From Amycolatopsis sp. NBRC 101858 (GTDB lineage Bacteria; Actinomycetota; Actinomycetes; Mycobacteriales; Pseudonocardiaceae): a stretch of DNA of 64,000 nucleotides. The stretch is from positions 62,001 through 126,000 of the forward strand of contig NZ_BSTD01000002.1 of the NCBI RefSeq assembly GCF_030269325.1, in the 5' to 3' direction. This document shows positions 44,256 to 52,891 of the stretch, one piece after another (position 1 is the first letter of the stretch; each line of letters starts with the position of its first letter). The notes under the pieces are model-generated. The model saw nothing but the letters and a program-made list of their open reading frames with translations. It did no database searches and was not told the DNA's origin. The position numbers and the translations under genes are program-made.

Positions 44256-45230
44256 GTGACGACGACCCCAGCCACGCCGCAACGGATCGTGGACATCGCG
44301 GTGGGCTACATGGCCGCCCAGCAGCTCTTCGCCGCCAACCGGATCGGCCTGTTCCCGGCACTGGCCGCCGGCCCGCTGACCGCCGCGGACCTGGCCGCGC
44401 GCACCGGACGGCCGGAGAAGATCACCCGGATCCTCGGCGACGCATTGGCATCCCTCGGCCTGCTGTCCCGTGTGGACGGTCGATACGCCCTCACGGCCGA
44501 CACTGCCGCCCACCTCGGCGGCGACGGCCTCGACCTGGCGCCCTTCCTGACGTTCCTCGAGACGATCAGCTACCCGCACTGGCAGCAGTTCGCGCACACC
44601 ACCGACACCGGCGAACCCGGCGACCTCGACCTCACCGGCGAACGCTGGGACACCTTCCTCGGCGGGGTGATGGCGTATAACGCCCTACACGCCCGGCAGC
44701 TGGCGCACGCTTTCGACTTCGGAGGCTTCAAAAACCTCCTGGACCTGGGCGGGCTTTCGGCCGAATTCGCGCTCGGCGCGCTGCGGGCCAACGACGTCCT
44801 GCGAGCGACGTTCGTCTACGACCCGCGGTCGGTGCCGTCGGTGACCGCGGCGGTGGCTCCCTTCGCGGACCGGACCGCTGTTCACGGCGTACCGACTCCG
44901 GAAGCCGAGCCGGAGGGCGAGTTCGACCTGGTCATGGTGAACCACGTGGTGCACCGGTTCACCGTCGACGAGAACCGGGCGATCCTGCGGCACGCGCGAG
45001 CCGCGGCGGCGCCGGGCGCGCGGCTGCTGCTGCTCGACTTCTTCCTCGACGACGACGCCACGCCGCGGGCCCTCGACGCACTGCACGCGGGGGAGTACCT
45101 GGTCATCGACGGCACGGTGGTGTACCCGGAAGCGGACGTGCGCGGCTGGCTGTCCGGCGCGGGGTGGCGCACGGTGGACCGGCTGACGCTGCCGGGTTCG
45201 CCGCGGGTCCTGGTGGCGGAGGCGGTATGA
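44256..45230 (+). CDS. O-methyltransferase-like protein with degenerate SAM motif
   Basis: 324 residues. N-terminal winged-helix dimerisation domain (VDIAVGYMAAQQLFAANRIGLFPAL, then DLAARTGRPEKITRIL) and C-terminal Rossmann domain as in HIOMT/acetylserotonin O-methyltransferases. The SAM loop, normally DxGGGxG, reads LLDLGGLSAEFA; later motifs (VMVNHVVHRFTVDENRAILRHAR, ARLLLLDFF) are preserved. It may bind SAM poorly or have another role, as in SAM-dependent non-methylating relatives (inference). GTG start with AAAGGAGG five bases upstream. First gene of a two-gene operon with an esterase. Confidence 0.82.
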   Translation: MTTTPATPQRIVDIAVGYMAAQQLFAANRIGLFPALAAGPLTAADLAARTGRPEKITRILGDALASLGLLSRVDGRYALTADTAAHLGGDGLDLAPFLTFLETISYPHWQQFAHTTDTGEPGDLDLTGERWDTFLGGVMAYNALHARQLAHAFDFGGFKNLLDLGGLSAEFALGALRANDVLRATFVYDPRSVPSVTAAVAPFADRTAVHGVPTPEAEPEGEFDLVMVNHVVHRFTVDENRAILRHARAAAAPGARLLLLDFFLDDDATPRALDALHAGEYLVIDGTVVYPEADVRGWLSGAGWRTVDRLTLPGSPRVLVAEAV

Positions 45231-46135
45231 GCCTCGATCCCGCGGTGCGGGCACTCCTGGACCGGAGCCCGGACGCGCCGGCCCGGCCGTTGACCGCGGT
45301 GGAGCTGCGGGCGGCGTTCGCGGCTTCGCGCCCGCAGCCGGGGGCGACGGCGCCGGTCGCGTCGGTGACCGACCACCGGCTCCCGGGCGGCCTCCGGGTG
45401 CGGCTGTACCTGCCGGAGACTTCCGGTCCGGTGCCGGTGTTCCTGTGGATCCACGGTGGTGGCTGGACGATCGGCTCGATCGAGGAGAACGAGGTCGCGT
45501 CCCGCGCGGTGTGCGCTGCGGCGGAGGTCGCGGTGGCGGCGGTCGAGTACCGGCTCGCGCCCGAAGATCCTTACCCGGCCGCGCCTGACGACTGTTACGC
45601 GGTGCTGGAGTGGCTGGCCGCGGGCGGTGCCGGACCTTCGGTGGTCCGTTCCCGGGTGGCGATCGGCGGCGAAAGCGCGGGCGGGAACCTGTCCACTGTG
45701 GTCTCGCTGATGGCGCGGGACCGGGGCGGGCCGCCGATCGCGGCGCAGGTGCTGATCTGCCCGGTGTTCGGCCACCCCGACGACGGGTTCGCGTCCTATG
45801 CGGACTTCGCGACGGGCTACGGCATGACGGCGGACGCGATGCGGTTCTTCTTCGCCCAGTACGTCCCCGGCGACTGGGACGACCCGTACGTGCTGCCTTC
45901 GCGGTCCGATGACCTGTCGGGCCTGCCCCCGGCGCTGGTGCTGACGGCGGAGTACGACGTCTTGCGCGACGAGGGGGAGGCGTTCGCCCGGCGGTTGTCC
46001 GAGGCCGGCGTCGCGGTCGACCTGCACCGGTACGCGGGGCAGATCCACGGTTTCTACGGGCTGTACACGGACCTGCCGGCGTCGCCGCGGTCGCACGCCG
46101 AAGTGGCGGGGTTCCTGCGGCGGATCTTCGCCTGA
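45227..46135 (+). CDS. Alpha/beta hydrolase (HSL family esterase)
   Basis: 302 residues. Oxyanion LWIHGGGWTIGS, VEYRLAPEDPYPAAPDDCYA, Ser in AIGGESAGGNLS, Asp in LTAEYDVLRDEG, His in GQIHGFYGLY. Complete HSL-type esterase; distinct from the homologue at 32292. ATG overlaps the preceding stop (ATGA). Convergent with the TetR gene, leaving two bases between stops. Confidence 0.92.
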   Translation: MSLDPAVRALLDRSPDAPARPLTAVELRAAFAASRPQPGATAPVASVTDHRLPGGLRVRLYLPETSGPVPVFLWIHGGGWTIGSIEENEVASRAVCAAAEVAVAAVEYRLAPEDPYPAAPDDCYAVLEWLAAGGAGPSVVRSRVAIGGESAGGNLSTVVSLMARDRGGPPIAAQVLICPVFGHPDDGFASYADFATGYGMTADAMRFFFAQYVPGDWDDPYVLPSRSDDLSGLPPALVLTAEYDVLRDEGEAFARRLSEAGVAVDLHRYAGQIHGFYGLYTDLPASPRSHAEVAGFLRRIFA

Positions 46136-46137
46136 GG

Positions 46138-46725
46138 TCAGGGGCGGGTGAGCCTCCCGAGCAGCGACTCCAGGTGCCGGTGCTGGAGCTCGACGGTGGA
46201 GAACTCACCCGCCACCAGGCTCATGACGTTGGCGCCGGCGTTGAGCAGGACGATCTCGTCGACGAGCTGCTCGTCGGGGGTTTCGGTGACGATGTCGCCG
46301 TCCTCGCGGCCTTCGGCGAGGAAGCGGTGCAGGAGGCCGCGCCACTCGCGGACGTGCTCGAGGTACTTGTCGTGCATGGCCCGGTTGGCGAGCGACATCT
46401 GCCAGAAGATCATCAGCACCCGCCCGGCGGTGATGCGTTCCTCGTCGATCGGCATGGAGGAGACGCAGATTTCCCGGAGCGCGGTGAGCCCGCGCAGGCC
46501 GTCGAGCTCGACGTATTGGCGCATCATGTCGAGCGCGCGTTCGTAGGTGGCCGCGATGATGTCTTCCTTGCTGGGGAAGTACAGCTTGAGGGCCCCGTTG
46601 GCGAACCCGGCGGCGGCGGCGATCTCGCGCATGGTGGCGGCTTCGATGCCCCCGCGCACGATGAGGTCCCAGGTGACCTCGACGATGTCCCTGCGCCGCT
46701 GGTCGTGGTCGATGATCTTGGGCAC
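46138..46725 (-). CDS. TetR-family repressor (BetI-like), probable regulator of the TCTAC-N4-GTAGA regulon
   Basis: 195 residues. HTH about 10-55: RRRDIVEVTWDLIVRGGIEA, MREIAAAAGFANGALKLYFPSKEDII; C-terminal helical ligand domain with IFWQMSLANRAMHDKYLEHVREWR, the BetI-type arrangement. GTG start with GGGAGG about eight bases upstream. A copy of the shared palindrome lies 24 bases upstream and contains TACACT, a possible -10, suggesting autorepression. As the only regulator in the 31-47 kb block, it is the best candidate for binding all five palindromes. Confidence 0.9.
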   Translation of the reverse strand: MPKIIDHDQRRRDIVEVTWDLIVRGGIEAATMREIAAAAGFANGALKLYFPSKEDIIAATYERALDMMRQYVELDGLRGLTALREICVSSMPIDEERITAGRVLMIFWQMSLANRAMHDKYLEHVREWRGLLHRFLAEGREDGDIVTETPDEQLVDEIVLLNAGANVMSLVAGEFSTVELQHRHLESLLGRLTRP

Positions 46726-46748
46726 CCGGCACCTCCCGCACTGGTTTC

Positions 46749-46762
46749 TCTACCAGTGTAGG
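46749..46762. promoter_or_regulatory. TCTAC-N4-GTAGA operator copy 5 (tetR autoregulation)
   Basis: TCTACCAGTGTAGG, one mismatch, within a longer dyad (TTTCTC/GAGAAA flanks). TACACT on the minus strand (46760-46755) is a -10 for the TetR gene. Confidence 0.8.
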
Positions 46763-46776
46763 AGAAAGTACCGGCA

Positions 46777-47027
46777 GGGACAGCGCCGGGCTACCGCCGG
46801 AACACCCGCCGCCCCGCGAACCACGTTTCGAGGACCCGCGTCGCGGCCAGGTCGGCCGTCCGGAACGGATCGCGGTCCAGCACCACGAAGTCCGCCGACC
46901 GGCCCGGTGTCAGCGAGCCCGTGACGTCGTCGAGCCCGCTGGCCCGGGCTCCGCCGAGGGTGAACACCTCGATGGCCTCGGCCACCGTGATCGCCTGCTC
47001 CGGCCACAGCGCGCCGGGCCGCCGCCC
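46777..47027. repeat. Direct repeat unit 1 of a 255-bp-period tandem duplication
   Basis: About 97% identical to 47032-47282 (eight differences by eye over 251 bases), offset 255 bases. It duplicates the last 80 or so codons of the amidohydrolase gene. Confidence 0.93.
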
Positions 47028-47045
47028 CTCGGGGACGGCGCCGGG
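46791..47045 (-). pseudogene. Duplicated C-terminal fragment of the amidohydrolase gene
   Basis: In-frame with and directly downstream of the amidohydrolase stop codon; encodes about 84 codons ending in the same SADFVVLDRDPFRTADLAATR and FAGRRVFRR C-terminus and its own TAG. Compared with the intact copy, the coding differences are synonymous except one Cys-to-Ser. Reading through the TAG would add a second C-terminal domain edge. A start at an internal GTG would give a 64-residue peptide, but there is no good ribosome site. Probably a remnant of unequal crossing-over or of a lost tandem paralogue. Confidence 0.8.
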
Positions 47046-47282
47046 CTACCGCCGGAACACCCGCCGTCCCGCGAACCACGTTTCGAGGACCCGCGTCGCG
47101 GCCAGGTCGGCCGTCCGGAACGGATCGCGGTCCAGCACCACGAAGTCCGCCGACCGGCCCGGCGTCAGCGAGCCCGTGACGTCGTCGAGCCCACAGGCGC
47201 GGGCCCCGCCGAGGGTGAACACCTCGATCGCCTCGGCCACCGTGATCGCCTGCTCCGGCCACAGCGCGCCGGGCCGCCGCCG
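47032..47282. repeat. Direct repeat unit 2 of the 255-bp-period tandem duplication
   Basis: The copy that forms the 3' end of the intact amidohydrolase gene. The period is a multiple of three, so both copies are in the same reading frame, separated by the TAG stop at 47048-47046. Confidence 0.93.
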
Positions 47283-48656
47283 GTGCGGGTCCTGCCGCGT
47301 CACCAGGCCCGCGATGCCCTCCCACGCGTTCGGCGACTCGCTGACCGGCCAGTCCGAACCGCCCGCGACCAGGGCGCCCATGTCCAGCAGCGCGCGGTTC
47401 GGCTGCATCCGGGACGCCCGCGCCGCCGGCAGCACCTCCGCGATCGCGTCGGGGATCACGCCGGGCACCCACAGGAACGGCGAGATGTCGGCCGCCACCC
47501 CCAGCTCCGCGAACCGCGGGAGGTCGTCCGGGTGCACGAACTGCCCGTGCGCCACCTGGAACCGCGTCTCGGCGAACCCCGCGGCCCGCACCCGCGCGAC
47601 CGCGTCGAGGAACTGCCGCACCGACGCGTCCCCGGTGCAGTGGACCTTCGCCGAGAACCCGGCTGACGCCGCCTTGAGCAGCCAGTCCGTCAGCTCCTCG
47701 GGCGGCATGGTCGTCGAGCCGTGGTAGCAGCCGCCGTGGGTGTCGTCGGGGAGGTACGGCTCGAGGAACGCGGCGGTGCGCGTGGGCGGTACGCCGTCGA
47801 GGAAGATCTTCACGAAGTCCGGGCGGTGGTGCTCGGTGCGGTAGCGCCCGGCGATCTCCAGCAGCGGGGCGCCGATCGGGTCGAACCCGAAGACCGGGTC
47901 GTTGACCAGCAGCGACGACACCACCCACGCGTCCAGTTCCCCGGCGATATCCAGCGAGTGGAGCGCGCCGAGGATGTCGGTCGAGACACCGGCGTCCTGG
48001 AACGCCGTGACGCCGAAGCCGTGCAGGATCTCGATCGCCCGCCGGGACGCGCTGCGGTGCTGCGCGGGAGTCAGCGCGCCGGTCACGCGCTCGACGAGCA
48101 CGCCCGCCGCTTCCAGGAGGAGGCCGCTGGGCGCACCGCCGTCCCGGACGATCACGCCGCCGGCCGGGTCCGGGGTGGCCTCGGTGATCCCGGCCAGCTC
48201 CAGGGCGCGGCTGCTCACCCAGCGGTTGTGCCTGCTGTCGTCGGTGAGCGAGACCGGCCGGCCACCCGCGGCGTCGTCGAGCGCGCGCCGGGAGGACGCC
48301 GAAGACATCGTCTCCACCAGGGTGGACGCCCACGCCCCGCCGGTCAGCCATTCGTCCGGGCCCAGCGTCGCGGCTCGCGCGCGGACCGCGTCGAGGATGT
48401 CGCCGAAGCTCGCGTCCGCACCGAAGGTGAGCTCGAACAGGTCGGCGCGCCCGGCCATCGCGTGGTGGTTGTGCACGTCGACCAGGCCCGGCAGGACGAA
48501 CGCGCCGCCGAGGTCCAGCACTTCGGTGCCCGGCCCGCGGTCGACGTCCTCGAGCGCGACGACCTTCCCGCCGGTGACGGTCAGGGACGACGCCCACGGC
48601 CGGGCTTCGTCCACTGTGTACACCACGGCGTTGGTGACGACGAGGTCGGCGGCCAC
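47046..48656 (-). CDS. Amidohydrolase family protein (YtcJ-like), amine locus
   Basis: 536 residues. Metal ligands in VDVHNHHAMAG (His62, His64), WLTGGAWASTLVE, VKIFLDGVPPTRTAAFLEPY, His in KVHCTGDAS and VAHGQFVHP, Asp in AGGSDWPVS, and the closing composite beta domain. YtcJ-like metal-dependent hydrolase; about 100 residues longer than the one at 35247. GTG start, GGAGAG upstream, two bases after the MoaF-like stop: operon amine oxidase-MoaF-amidohydrolase. Its 3' end is tandemly duplicated just downstream. Confidence 0.9.
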   Translation of the reverse strand: MAADLVVTNAVVYTVDEARPWASSLTVTGGKVVALEDVDRGPGTEVLDLGGAFVLPGLVDVHNHHAMAGRADLFELTFGADASFGDILDAVRARAATLGPDEWLTGGAWASTLVETMSSASSRRALDDAAGGRPVSLTDDSRHNRWVSSRALELAGITEATPDPAGGVIVRDGGAPSGLLLEAAGVLVERVTGALTPAQHRSASRRAIEILHGFGVTAFQDAGVSTDILGALHSLDIAGELDAWVVSSLLVNDPVFGFDPIGAPLLEIAGRYRTEHHRPDFVKIFLDGVPPTRTAAFLEPYLPDDTHGGCYHGSTTMPPEELTDWLLKAASAGFSAKVHCTGDASVRQFLDAVARVRAAGFAETRFQVAHGQFVHPDDLPRFAELGVAADISPFLWVPGVIPDAIAEVLPAARASRMQPNRALLDMGALVAGGSDWPVSESPNAWEGIAGLVTRQDPHRRRPGALWPEQAITVAEAIEVFTLGGARACGLDDVTGSLTPGRSADFVVLDRDPFRTADLAATRVLETWFAGRRVFRR

Positions 48657-48658
48657 GG

Positions 48659-49402
48659 TCAGCTCTCCGCCGGGTCGAGGTGCCCGGGGTGGACGGTCGT
48701 GCTCAGCAGCCGTCCGTGCGCGCCGAAGGTGAAGTGCGTCGGCCGCTCGCCGGTCGCGTCGAGTCCGAAGAGGACACCGTGCGAGCGCAGCCCGCGGGCG
48801 TCGCGGTGGTCGGCGATCGTCACCGACGCGCACGGGATCACCTTCTCCCGCCAGGCGAAGACGTGGATCCCCGGCCGCACCCGGTACACGGTGTTCTCGT
48901 CGGTGTCGGCGAGGCCGCGTTCGGGCCCGGCCAGGCACTGCCACGTGTACCAGTGCGGGCTGAGGTAGACGTGCTCGTAGGCGTGCTGCTCGCTGTAGAC
49001 CCACAGCACCCGCCGGCCGATCAGCGCCGTGCTCGGCGCCATCGCCTCGCCGCGGACCTCGATGCCGTCGATCGTCGCGGGCCGGAACCGCTGGGTGACG
49101 CGCGGGGTGCCGGCGTCGCCGATCCGGGTGGTGATCACGAGCGCGCGGCCGTCGCGCACGTCCAGGACCAGCGAGACGGCTTCGCGAGCGTCGCCGGGGT
49201 CCGGCTGGACGTAGTACAGCCCGTCGTCGACGAGGAAGGTTTCGCCGGGGTCCGTGCCGTTCCAGGTGAAGACCGGCCCGTCGCCGGAGCGGAGGACGAA
49301 CGAGCGGCCGTGCAGGTCGCCGACGACCGGCGCCTTGTTCGCGTCGAACCCGGGGGCGAGGCCGTCGAGCGGGAGCCAGGTGGAGGTGTCCGAAAGGGTC
49401 AT
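48659..49402 (-). CDS. MoaF-family protein (paralogue 1)
   Basis: 247 residues, two lipocalin-like halves. The signature is SEQHAYEHVYLSPHWYTWQCL followed by HVFAWREKVIPCASV and GVLFGLDATG, matching MoaF-type proteins, first named in the Klebsiella monoamine regulon. Despite the name there is no evidence for molybdenum cofactor synthesis. It lies six bases after the copper amine oxidase gene, the same association as in Klebsiella. Exact role unknown: perhaps binding an aldehyde or amine product. Confidence 0.82.
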   Translation of the reverse strand: MTLSDTSTWLPLDGLAPGFDANKAPVVGDLHGRSFVLRSGDGPVFTWNGTDPGETFLVDDGLYYVQPDPGDAREAVSLVLDVRDGRALVITTRIGDAGTPRVTQRFRPATIDGIEVRGEAMAPSTALIGRRVLWVYSEQHAYEHVYLSPHWYTWQCLAGPERGLADTDENTVYRVRPGIHVFAWREKVIPCASVTIADHRDARGLRSHGVLFGLDATGERPTHFTFGAHGRLLSTTVHPGHLDPAES

Positions 49403-49408
49403 GGGTCC

Positions 49409-51262
49409 TCAATGGTCGCAGTGGTCGCCGGCGGGCAGGTCGAGCGCGGGGTTGCGGTCGCAGAAGCCGGCCGGCCGGAACAGGAACCCGGACTTGTCGA
49501 CCGGCATCACGGGCCAGTCCTCGGGCCGGGGGACGTGGGTGGGGCCGAAGACGTGCCAGAGCACGAGGTCGGCGTCGACGAGATCGCGGTCCGCGGCCGT
49601 CCAGGCGGGCAGGCCCGCACCGCCGGGGTGGGCGCCGGGCCGCTCGCCGGCCGGGTAGCGCTCGTCGTCGCGGTACGGCGTCGCCCACAGGTGCTTCGTC
49701 GCGAACGTCGCCCGCGCGTGCACGGACGCTTCGGGCTGGGCCATCAGCGTCGCCGACGGACGCGGCACGAGCTGGTAGGCGGTCGGCTTGCCGAGCCGGT
49801 TCACCCGCGAAGCGCTGCGGACCTCCCAGACGCGCGCGCGGGCCGGATCGGCGAGCCGCCTGGCCTCGCTTTCGGTCCGCAACGGCGTGCTCTGCCAGGT
49901 GAACGCGTTGCCGTACGGGTTGTCCGGGCCGGTCGGCACGCCCACGACGTCCACCTCGTGGAGGCTGGTGCGCCCGCCGTCGACCTCGACGTCGAGCCGG
50001 GCGCAGAACAGGTGCTGGTGCACCGGCGCGAACAACCCGGGCGCGAGCTCGGTGGCGTGGCGCTGGTCCTGCCCCGGCGTCCCGGCGCCGCAGAAGACGA
50101 CCCCGGTGGCCTTCGCCTCGAACTCGATCGTGCCGTCGAGGTGGAAGTACCAGTAGTGGCCGTAGTCGTAGTTGCCGATGGTCGAGATCGAGGAGACGAC
50201 GAGCCGCCGCGAGCGGCGCACCTCCGGCGTCCCGGCGAGGTCGGTGTGCTTCCAGAGGATCCCGTCGTCCTCCTCGTGCAGGCAGATCGCCCGCGGGATC
50301 TCGACCGGCTCGCCGTGGTCGTCGGCGACCCAGGCGGGGAAGTAGCGGATCTCGCCGACGCAGTCGCAGCCGAGGCGCAGGTCGTTGCCGTTCTTGCCGA
50401 ACTGGTATTCGCCGGCGTCGAAGTAGCTGATCCAGAACCGGCCGGGCGCGACGTCCCCGTACGGGACCACCATCTCCGGGACGGAAGCCCGGTACAGGAC
50501 CGGCCGGTCCTGGAAACCCACCTGGTGCAGGGTCAGGCCTTCGCGGGCGTTGAAGCCGACGCGCAGGCGCCAGCCCTCCCAGGTCACCTCGGTGCCGTCG
50601 ACGGTGAAGCTCGGGCCGGCGGGCTGGGTGATCTCGATCGGCCGCTGCGTCGTGCGGGCGGGGATCCCGGTGTAGCGGCCGGGCTCGGCCGGCACCGGGA
50701 CGTCGCCCGCGTCCTCGACGCGCAGGACCTCCTGCCGCGTGAGGTCGAGGTGCACGACCAGACCTTCGACCGGGTGTGCCCACGGGCTGTCGCCTTCGTC
50801 CTCGCGCAGGAAGGTCAGCGAGCGCATGACGCGGCCGGTCTCGTCCTCGCGGCCGAAGTAGCCCGGAGCCAGCGGCGCGCAGAAGGCGTGCTCGACGCGG
50901 TCGGCGAGGCCGCGGCGGGCCATCGCGGCCTGCCAGCTCTCGGCCGCCTTCGTGAGCCGCTCGGCGAGCTCGTACTCCTCGAAGAGGTAGGACGGCTGGC
51001 CGTCCGTGGTCGCCCAGTCGTCCCAGGAGACCAGCTCGTGCCCGGTGACGTCGACGATCGCTTCCCCGGCGCGGCCGGTGGCGGTGTCGAGCAGCGTGTA
51101 GCGGATCCGCCGGCCGGGGTGCGGTTCGTCCTTGGCGGGTTCGAGCGGGACGACCTGCGGGAACCGGATCGGGCCGTCGGCGAGCCCGGCGGCGGCGAGG
51201 ATCGCGCGGCCGGCGGAGAGTTCGGCGGCGGTCAGCGGGTCGAGGGGGTGCGGCGTGCTCAC
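49409..51262 (-). CDS. tynA: Copper-containing primary-amine oxidase
   Basis: 617 residues. Topaquinone precursor Tyr about 365 in TIGNYDYG, catalytic base Asp about 282 in YFDAGEYQFG, copper ligands His415/His417 in VHQHLFCA and a third His in FGPTHVPRPEDWPVMP. All catalytic residues are intact. Oxidises primary amines to aldehydes, releasing ammonia and H2O2; Arthrobacter homologues prefer phenylethylamine, tyramine and histamine. No signal peptide, so cytoplasmic. GTG start chosen by homology; only a weak AGG precedes it. Confidence 0.94.
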   Translation of the reverse strand: MSTPHPLDPLTAAELSAGRAILAAAGLADGPIRFPQVVPLEPAKDEPHPGRRIRYTLLDTATGRAGEAIVDVTGHELVSWDDWATTDGQPSYLFEEYELAERLTKAAESWQAAMARRGLADRVEHAFCAPLAPGYFGREDETGRVMRSLTFLREDEGDSPWAHPVEGLVVHLDLTRQEVLRVEDAGDVPVPAEPGRYTGIPARTTQRPIEITQPAGPSFTVDGTEVTWEGWRLRVGFNAREGLTLHQVGFQDRPVLYRASVPEMVVPYGDVAPGRFWISYFDAGEYQFGKNGNDLRLGCDCVGEIRYFPAWVADDHGEPVEIPRAICLHEEDDGILWKHTDLAGTPEVRRSRRLVVSSISTIGNYDYGHYWYFHLDGTIEFEAKATGVVFCGAGTPGQDQRHATELAPGLFAPVHQHLFCARLDVEVDGGRTSLHEVDVVGVPTGPDNPYGNAFTWQSTPLRTESEARRLADPARARVWEVRSASRVNRLGKPTAYQLVPRPSATLMAQPEASVHARATFATKHLWATPYRDDERYPAGERPGAHPGGAGLPAWTAADRDLVDADLVLWHVFGPTHVPRPEDWPVMPVDKSGFLFRPAGFCDRNPALDLPAGDHCDH

Positions 51263-51374
51263 CCTGGACAGTCTCACGCGCCGGCCGGCCGCGCGGAACC
51301 GCCCGTGCGGTCGCGGACAACAAGGCTGCGCTCGACGCCAACCACGGCGCGGGCCCGGCGGTGAGGATGGGCGC

Positions 51375-52073
51375 ATGCGAACCGAACTGGCCGGGAAGGC
51401 GGTGCTGGTGACCGGCGGGGCGTCCGGGATCGGGCTGGCCTGCGTGCGGGCGTTCCGGGAGGAAGGGGCGCGGGTCGGGGTGATCGACCGGGCGGCCGGC
51501 CCCGGGGTAGTCCGGGCCGACGTCACGGACGAACCCGCCCTGGCCACCGCGGTCGGCGCCCTCGCCCGCCGGCTCGGGGGATTCGACGTCGTCGTCGGGT
51601 GCGCCGGGGTCTCCGGGCCCGTCGGCAAGCCCCTCGCCGAGACCACCGCCGCCGAGGTGGCCGCGGTGCTCGCCGTCAACGTCACCGGGCAGTTCCTGCT
51701 GGTCAAGCACGCGCTGCCGCACCTGGGCGACGGCGGCTCGGTCGTCCTCCTCGGCAGCGACTCCGCGTTCGCCGCCGCGCCGGGCATGGTGCCCTACTGC
51801 GCGTCCAAGGGCGCCGTCGTCGCCATGACCCGGGCGCTTTCCGTCGAGGTCCCGGGGATCCGCGTCAACTGCGTGTGCCCCTCGGTGGTCGACACGCCGA
51901 TGGCGCGCGGCGACCTCGGCGCCGTCCTCGACGACCCGGCGTTCCCCGTGCAGCAGGCCGAAGACGTCGCCCGGCAGGTGCTGTTCCTCGCGTCCCCCGC
52001 TTCCCGGCCGGTCGACGGCCAAGCCCTGCTGGCCGACTTCGGGATGTCGGCCCGCTCGGCGTTCCCCGCCTAG
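51375..52073 (+). CDS. Short-chain dehydrogenase/reductase
   Basis: 232 residues, classical SDR: VLVTGGASGIGLACVRAF, Asp in VIDRAAG, CAGVSGP in place of NNAG, Ser in LLGSDSAFA, Tyr-x-x-x-Lys in PYCASKGAVV, IRVNCVCPSVVDTP. Slightly short because the region after the first strand is trimmed. ATG with GAGGA seven bases upstream. Divergent from the amine oxidase gene; followed 13 bases later by a second SDR gene. Confidence 0.9.
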   Translation: MRTELAGKAVLVTGGASGIGLACVRAFREEGARVGVIDRAAGPGVVRADVTDEPALATAVGALARRLGGFDVVVGCAGVSGPVGKPLAETTAAEVAAVLAVNVTGQFLLVKHALPHLGDGGSVVLLGSDSAFAAAPGMVPYCASKGAVVAMTRALSVEVPGIRVNCVCPSVVDTPMARGDLGAVLDDPAFPVQQAEDVARQVLFLASPASRPVDGQALLADFGMSARSAFPA

Positions 52074-52086
52074 GAAAGGATCCACA

Positions 52087-52887
52087 GTGGACACATCGGC
52101 AAGGGTCGTCGCCATCACCGGCGGCGGCACCGGCATCGGTGCGGCGGTCGCCCGGCGCTACTCGGGCGAAGGCGCTCGGGTCGTCGTGCTGGGACGGCGT
52201 CGCGAGCCCCTCGAGAAGATCGCCGCCGAGACCGGCGCACACGTGATCGCGTGCGACGCGAGTGTGCGTGCCGACGCCGAGCAGGCGGTCGCGGAGATCG
52301 TCGGCCGGTACGGGCGGCTGGACGTCGTGGTCGCCAACGCCGGCGGGCACGGGTTCCAGTCGGTGGCCGACACCGGTGACGACGAGTGGGAGCTCGCGCT
52401 GCGCTCGAACCTTTCGAGCGCGTTCGTCCTGTGCCGGGCGGCGCTGCCGTCGCTGGTCGAGACGGGCGGGCAGATCGTCGTGGTGTCGTCGCTGGCCGGG
52501 CTGTTCGCCGGGCCGAACGTCGCCGGGTACACGGTGGCCAAGCACGCGCTGATCGGCCTGACCCGCTCGATCGCCCGCGACTTCGGGCCGCGCGGGGTGC
52601 GGGCGAACGCCGTCTGCCCCGGCTGGGTCCGCACGCCGATGGCGGACGGCGAGATGGACCAGTTCGCGGCGGCGGCCGGCTTCGAGGGCGGCCACGACGA
52701 GGGCTACCGCCGGGTGACGGCCGAGGTCCCGCTGCGCCGCCCGGCCGAGCCCGAGGAGATCGCCGCGGTGGTCCGGTTCCTGGGTTCGCCGGAGTCGTCC
52801 TACATCACCGGCGCGGTCCTGGTCGCCGACGGCGGCGCCCACTGCGTCGACCTCCCGACGCTGGCCTTCGAGCGCGCCGGCATGTGA
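52087..52887 (+). CDS. Short-chain dehydrogenase/reductase
   Basis: 266 residues. VAITGGGTGIGAAVARRY with Arg-Arg after the second strand (VVLGRRREP, NADP preference), NAGGHG, Ser in VVVSSLAGL, Tyr-x-x-x-Lys in GYTVAKHALIGL, VRANAVCPGWVRTP. GTG start. Convergent with the LivF gene, with four bases between stops. The two SDRs are different enough to act on different steps. Confidence 0.92.
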   Translation: MDTSARVVAITGGGTGIGAAVARRYSGEGARVVVLGRRREPLEKIAAETGAHVIACDASVRADAEQAVAEIVGRYGRLDVVVANAGGHGFQSVADTGDDEWELALRSNLSSAFVLCRAALPSLVETGGQIVVVSSLAGLFAGPNVAGYTVAKHALIGLTRSIARDFGPRGVRANAVCPGWVRTPMADGEMDQFAAAAGFEGGHDEGYRRVTAEVPLRRPAEPEEIAAVVRFLGSPESSYITGAVLVADGGAHCVDLPTLAFERAGM

Positions 52888-52891
52888 GCCA

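Noticed and set aside
46791-46985. A 64-codon gene downstream of the amidohydrolase
   Set aside because: It is the duplicated 3' end of that gene without its own ribosome site; listed as a pseudogene fragment instead.
47046-52136. A 1696-codon open frame running through amidohydrolase, MoaF and amine oxidase genes
   Set aside because: Only the 3' third (the amidohydrolase) is real; the rest is an arginine/proline-rich shadow of the MoaF and amine oxidase genes in another frame, caused by GC bias.
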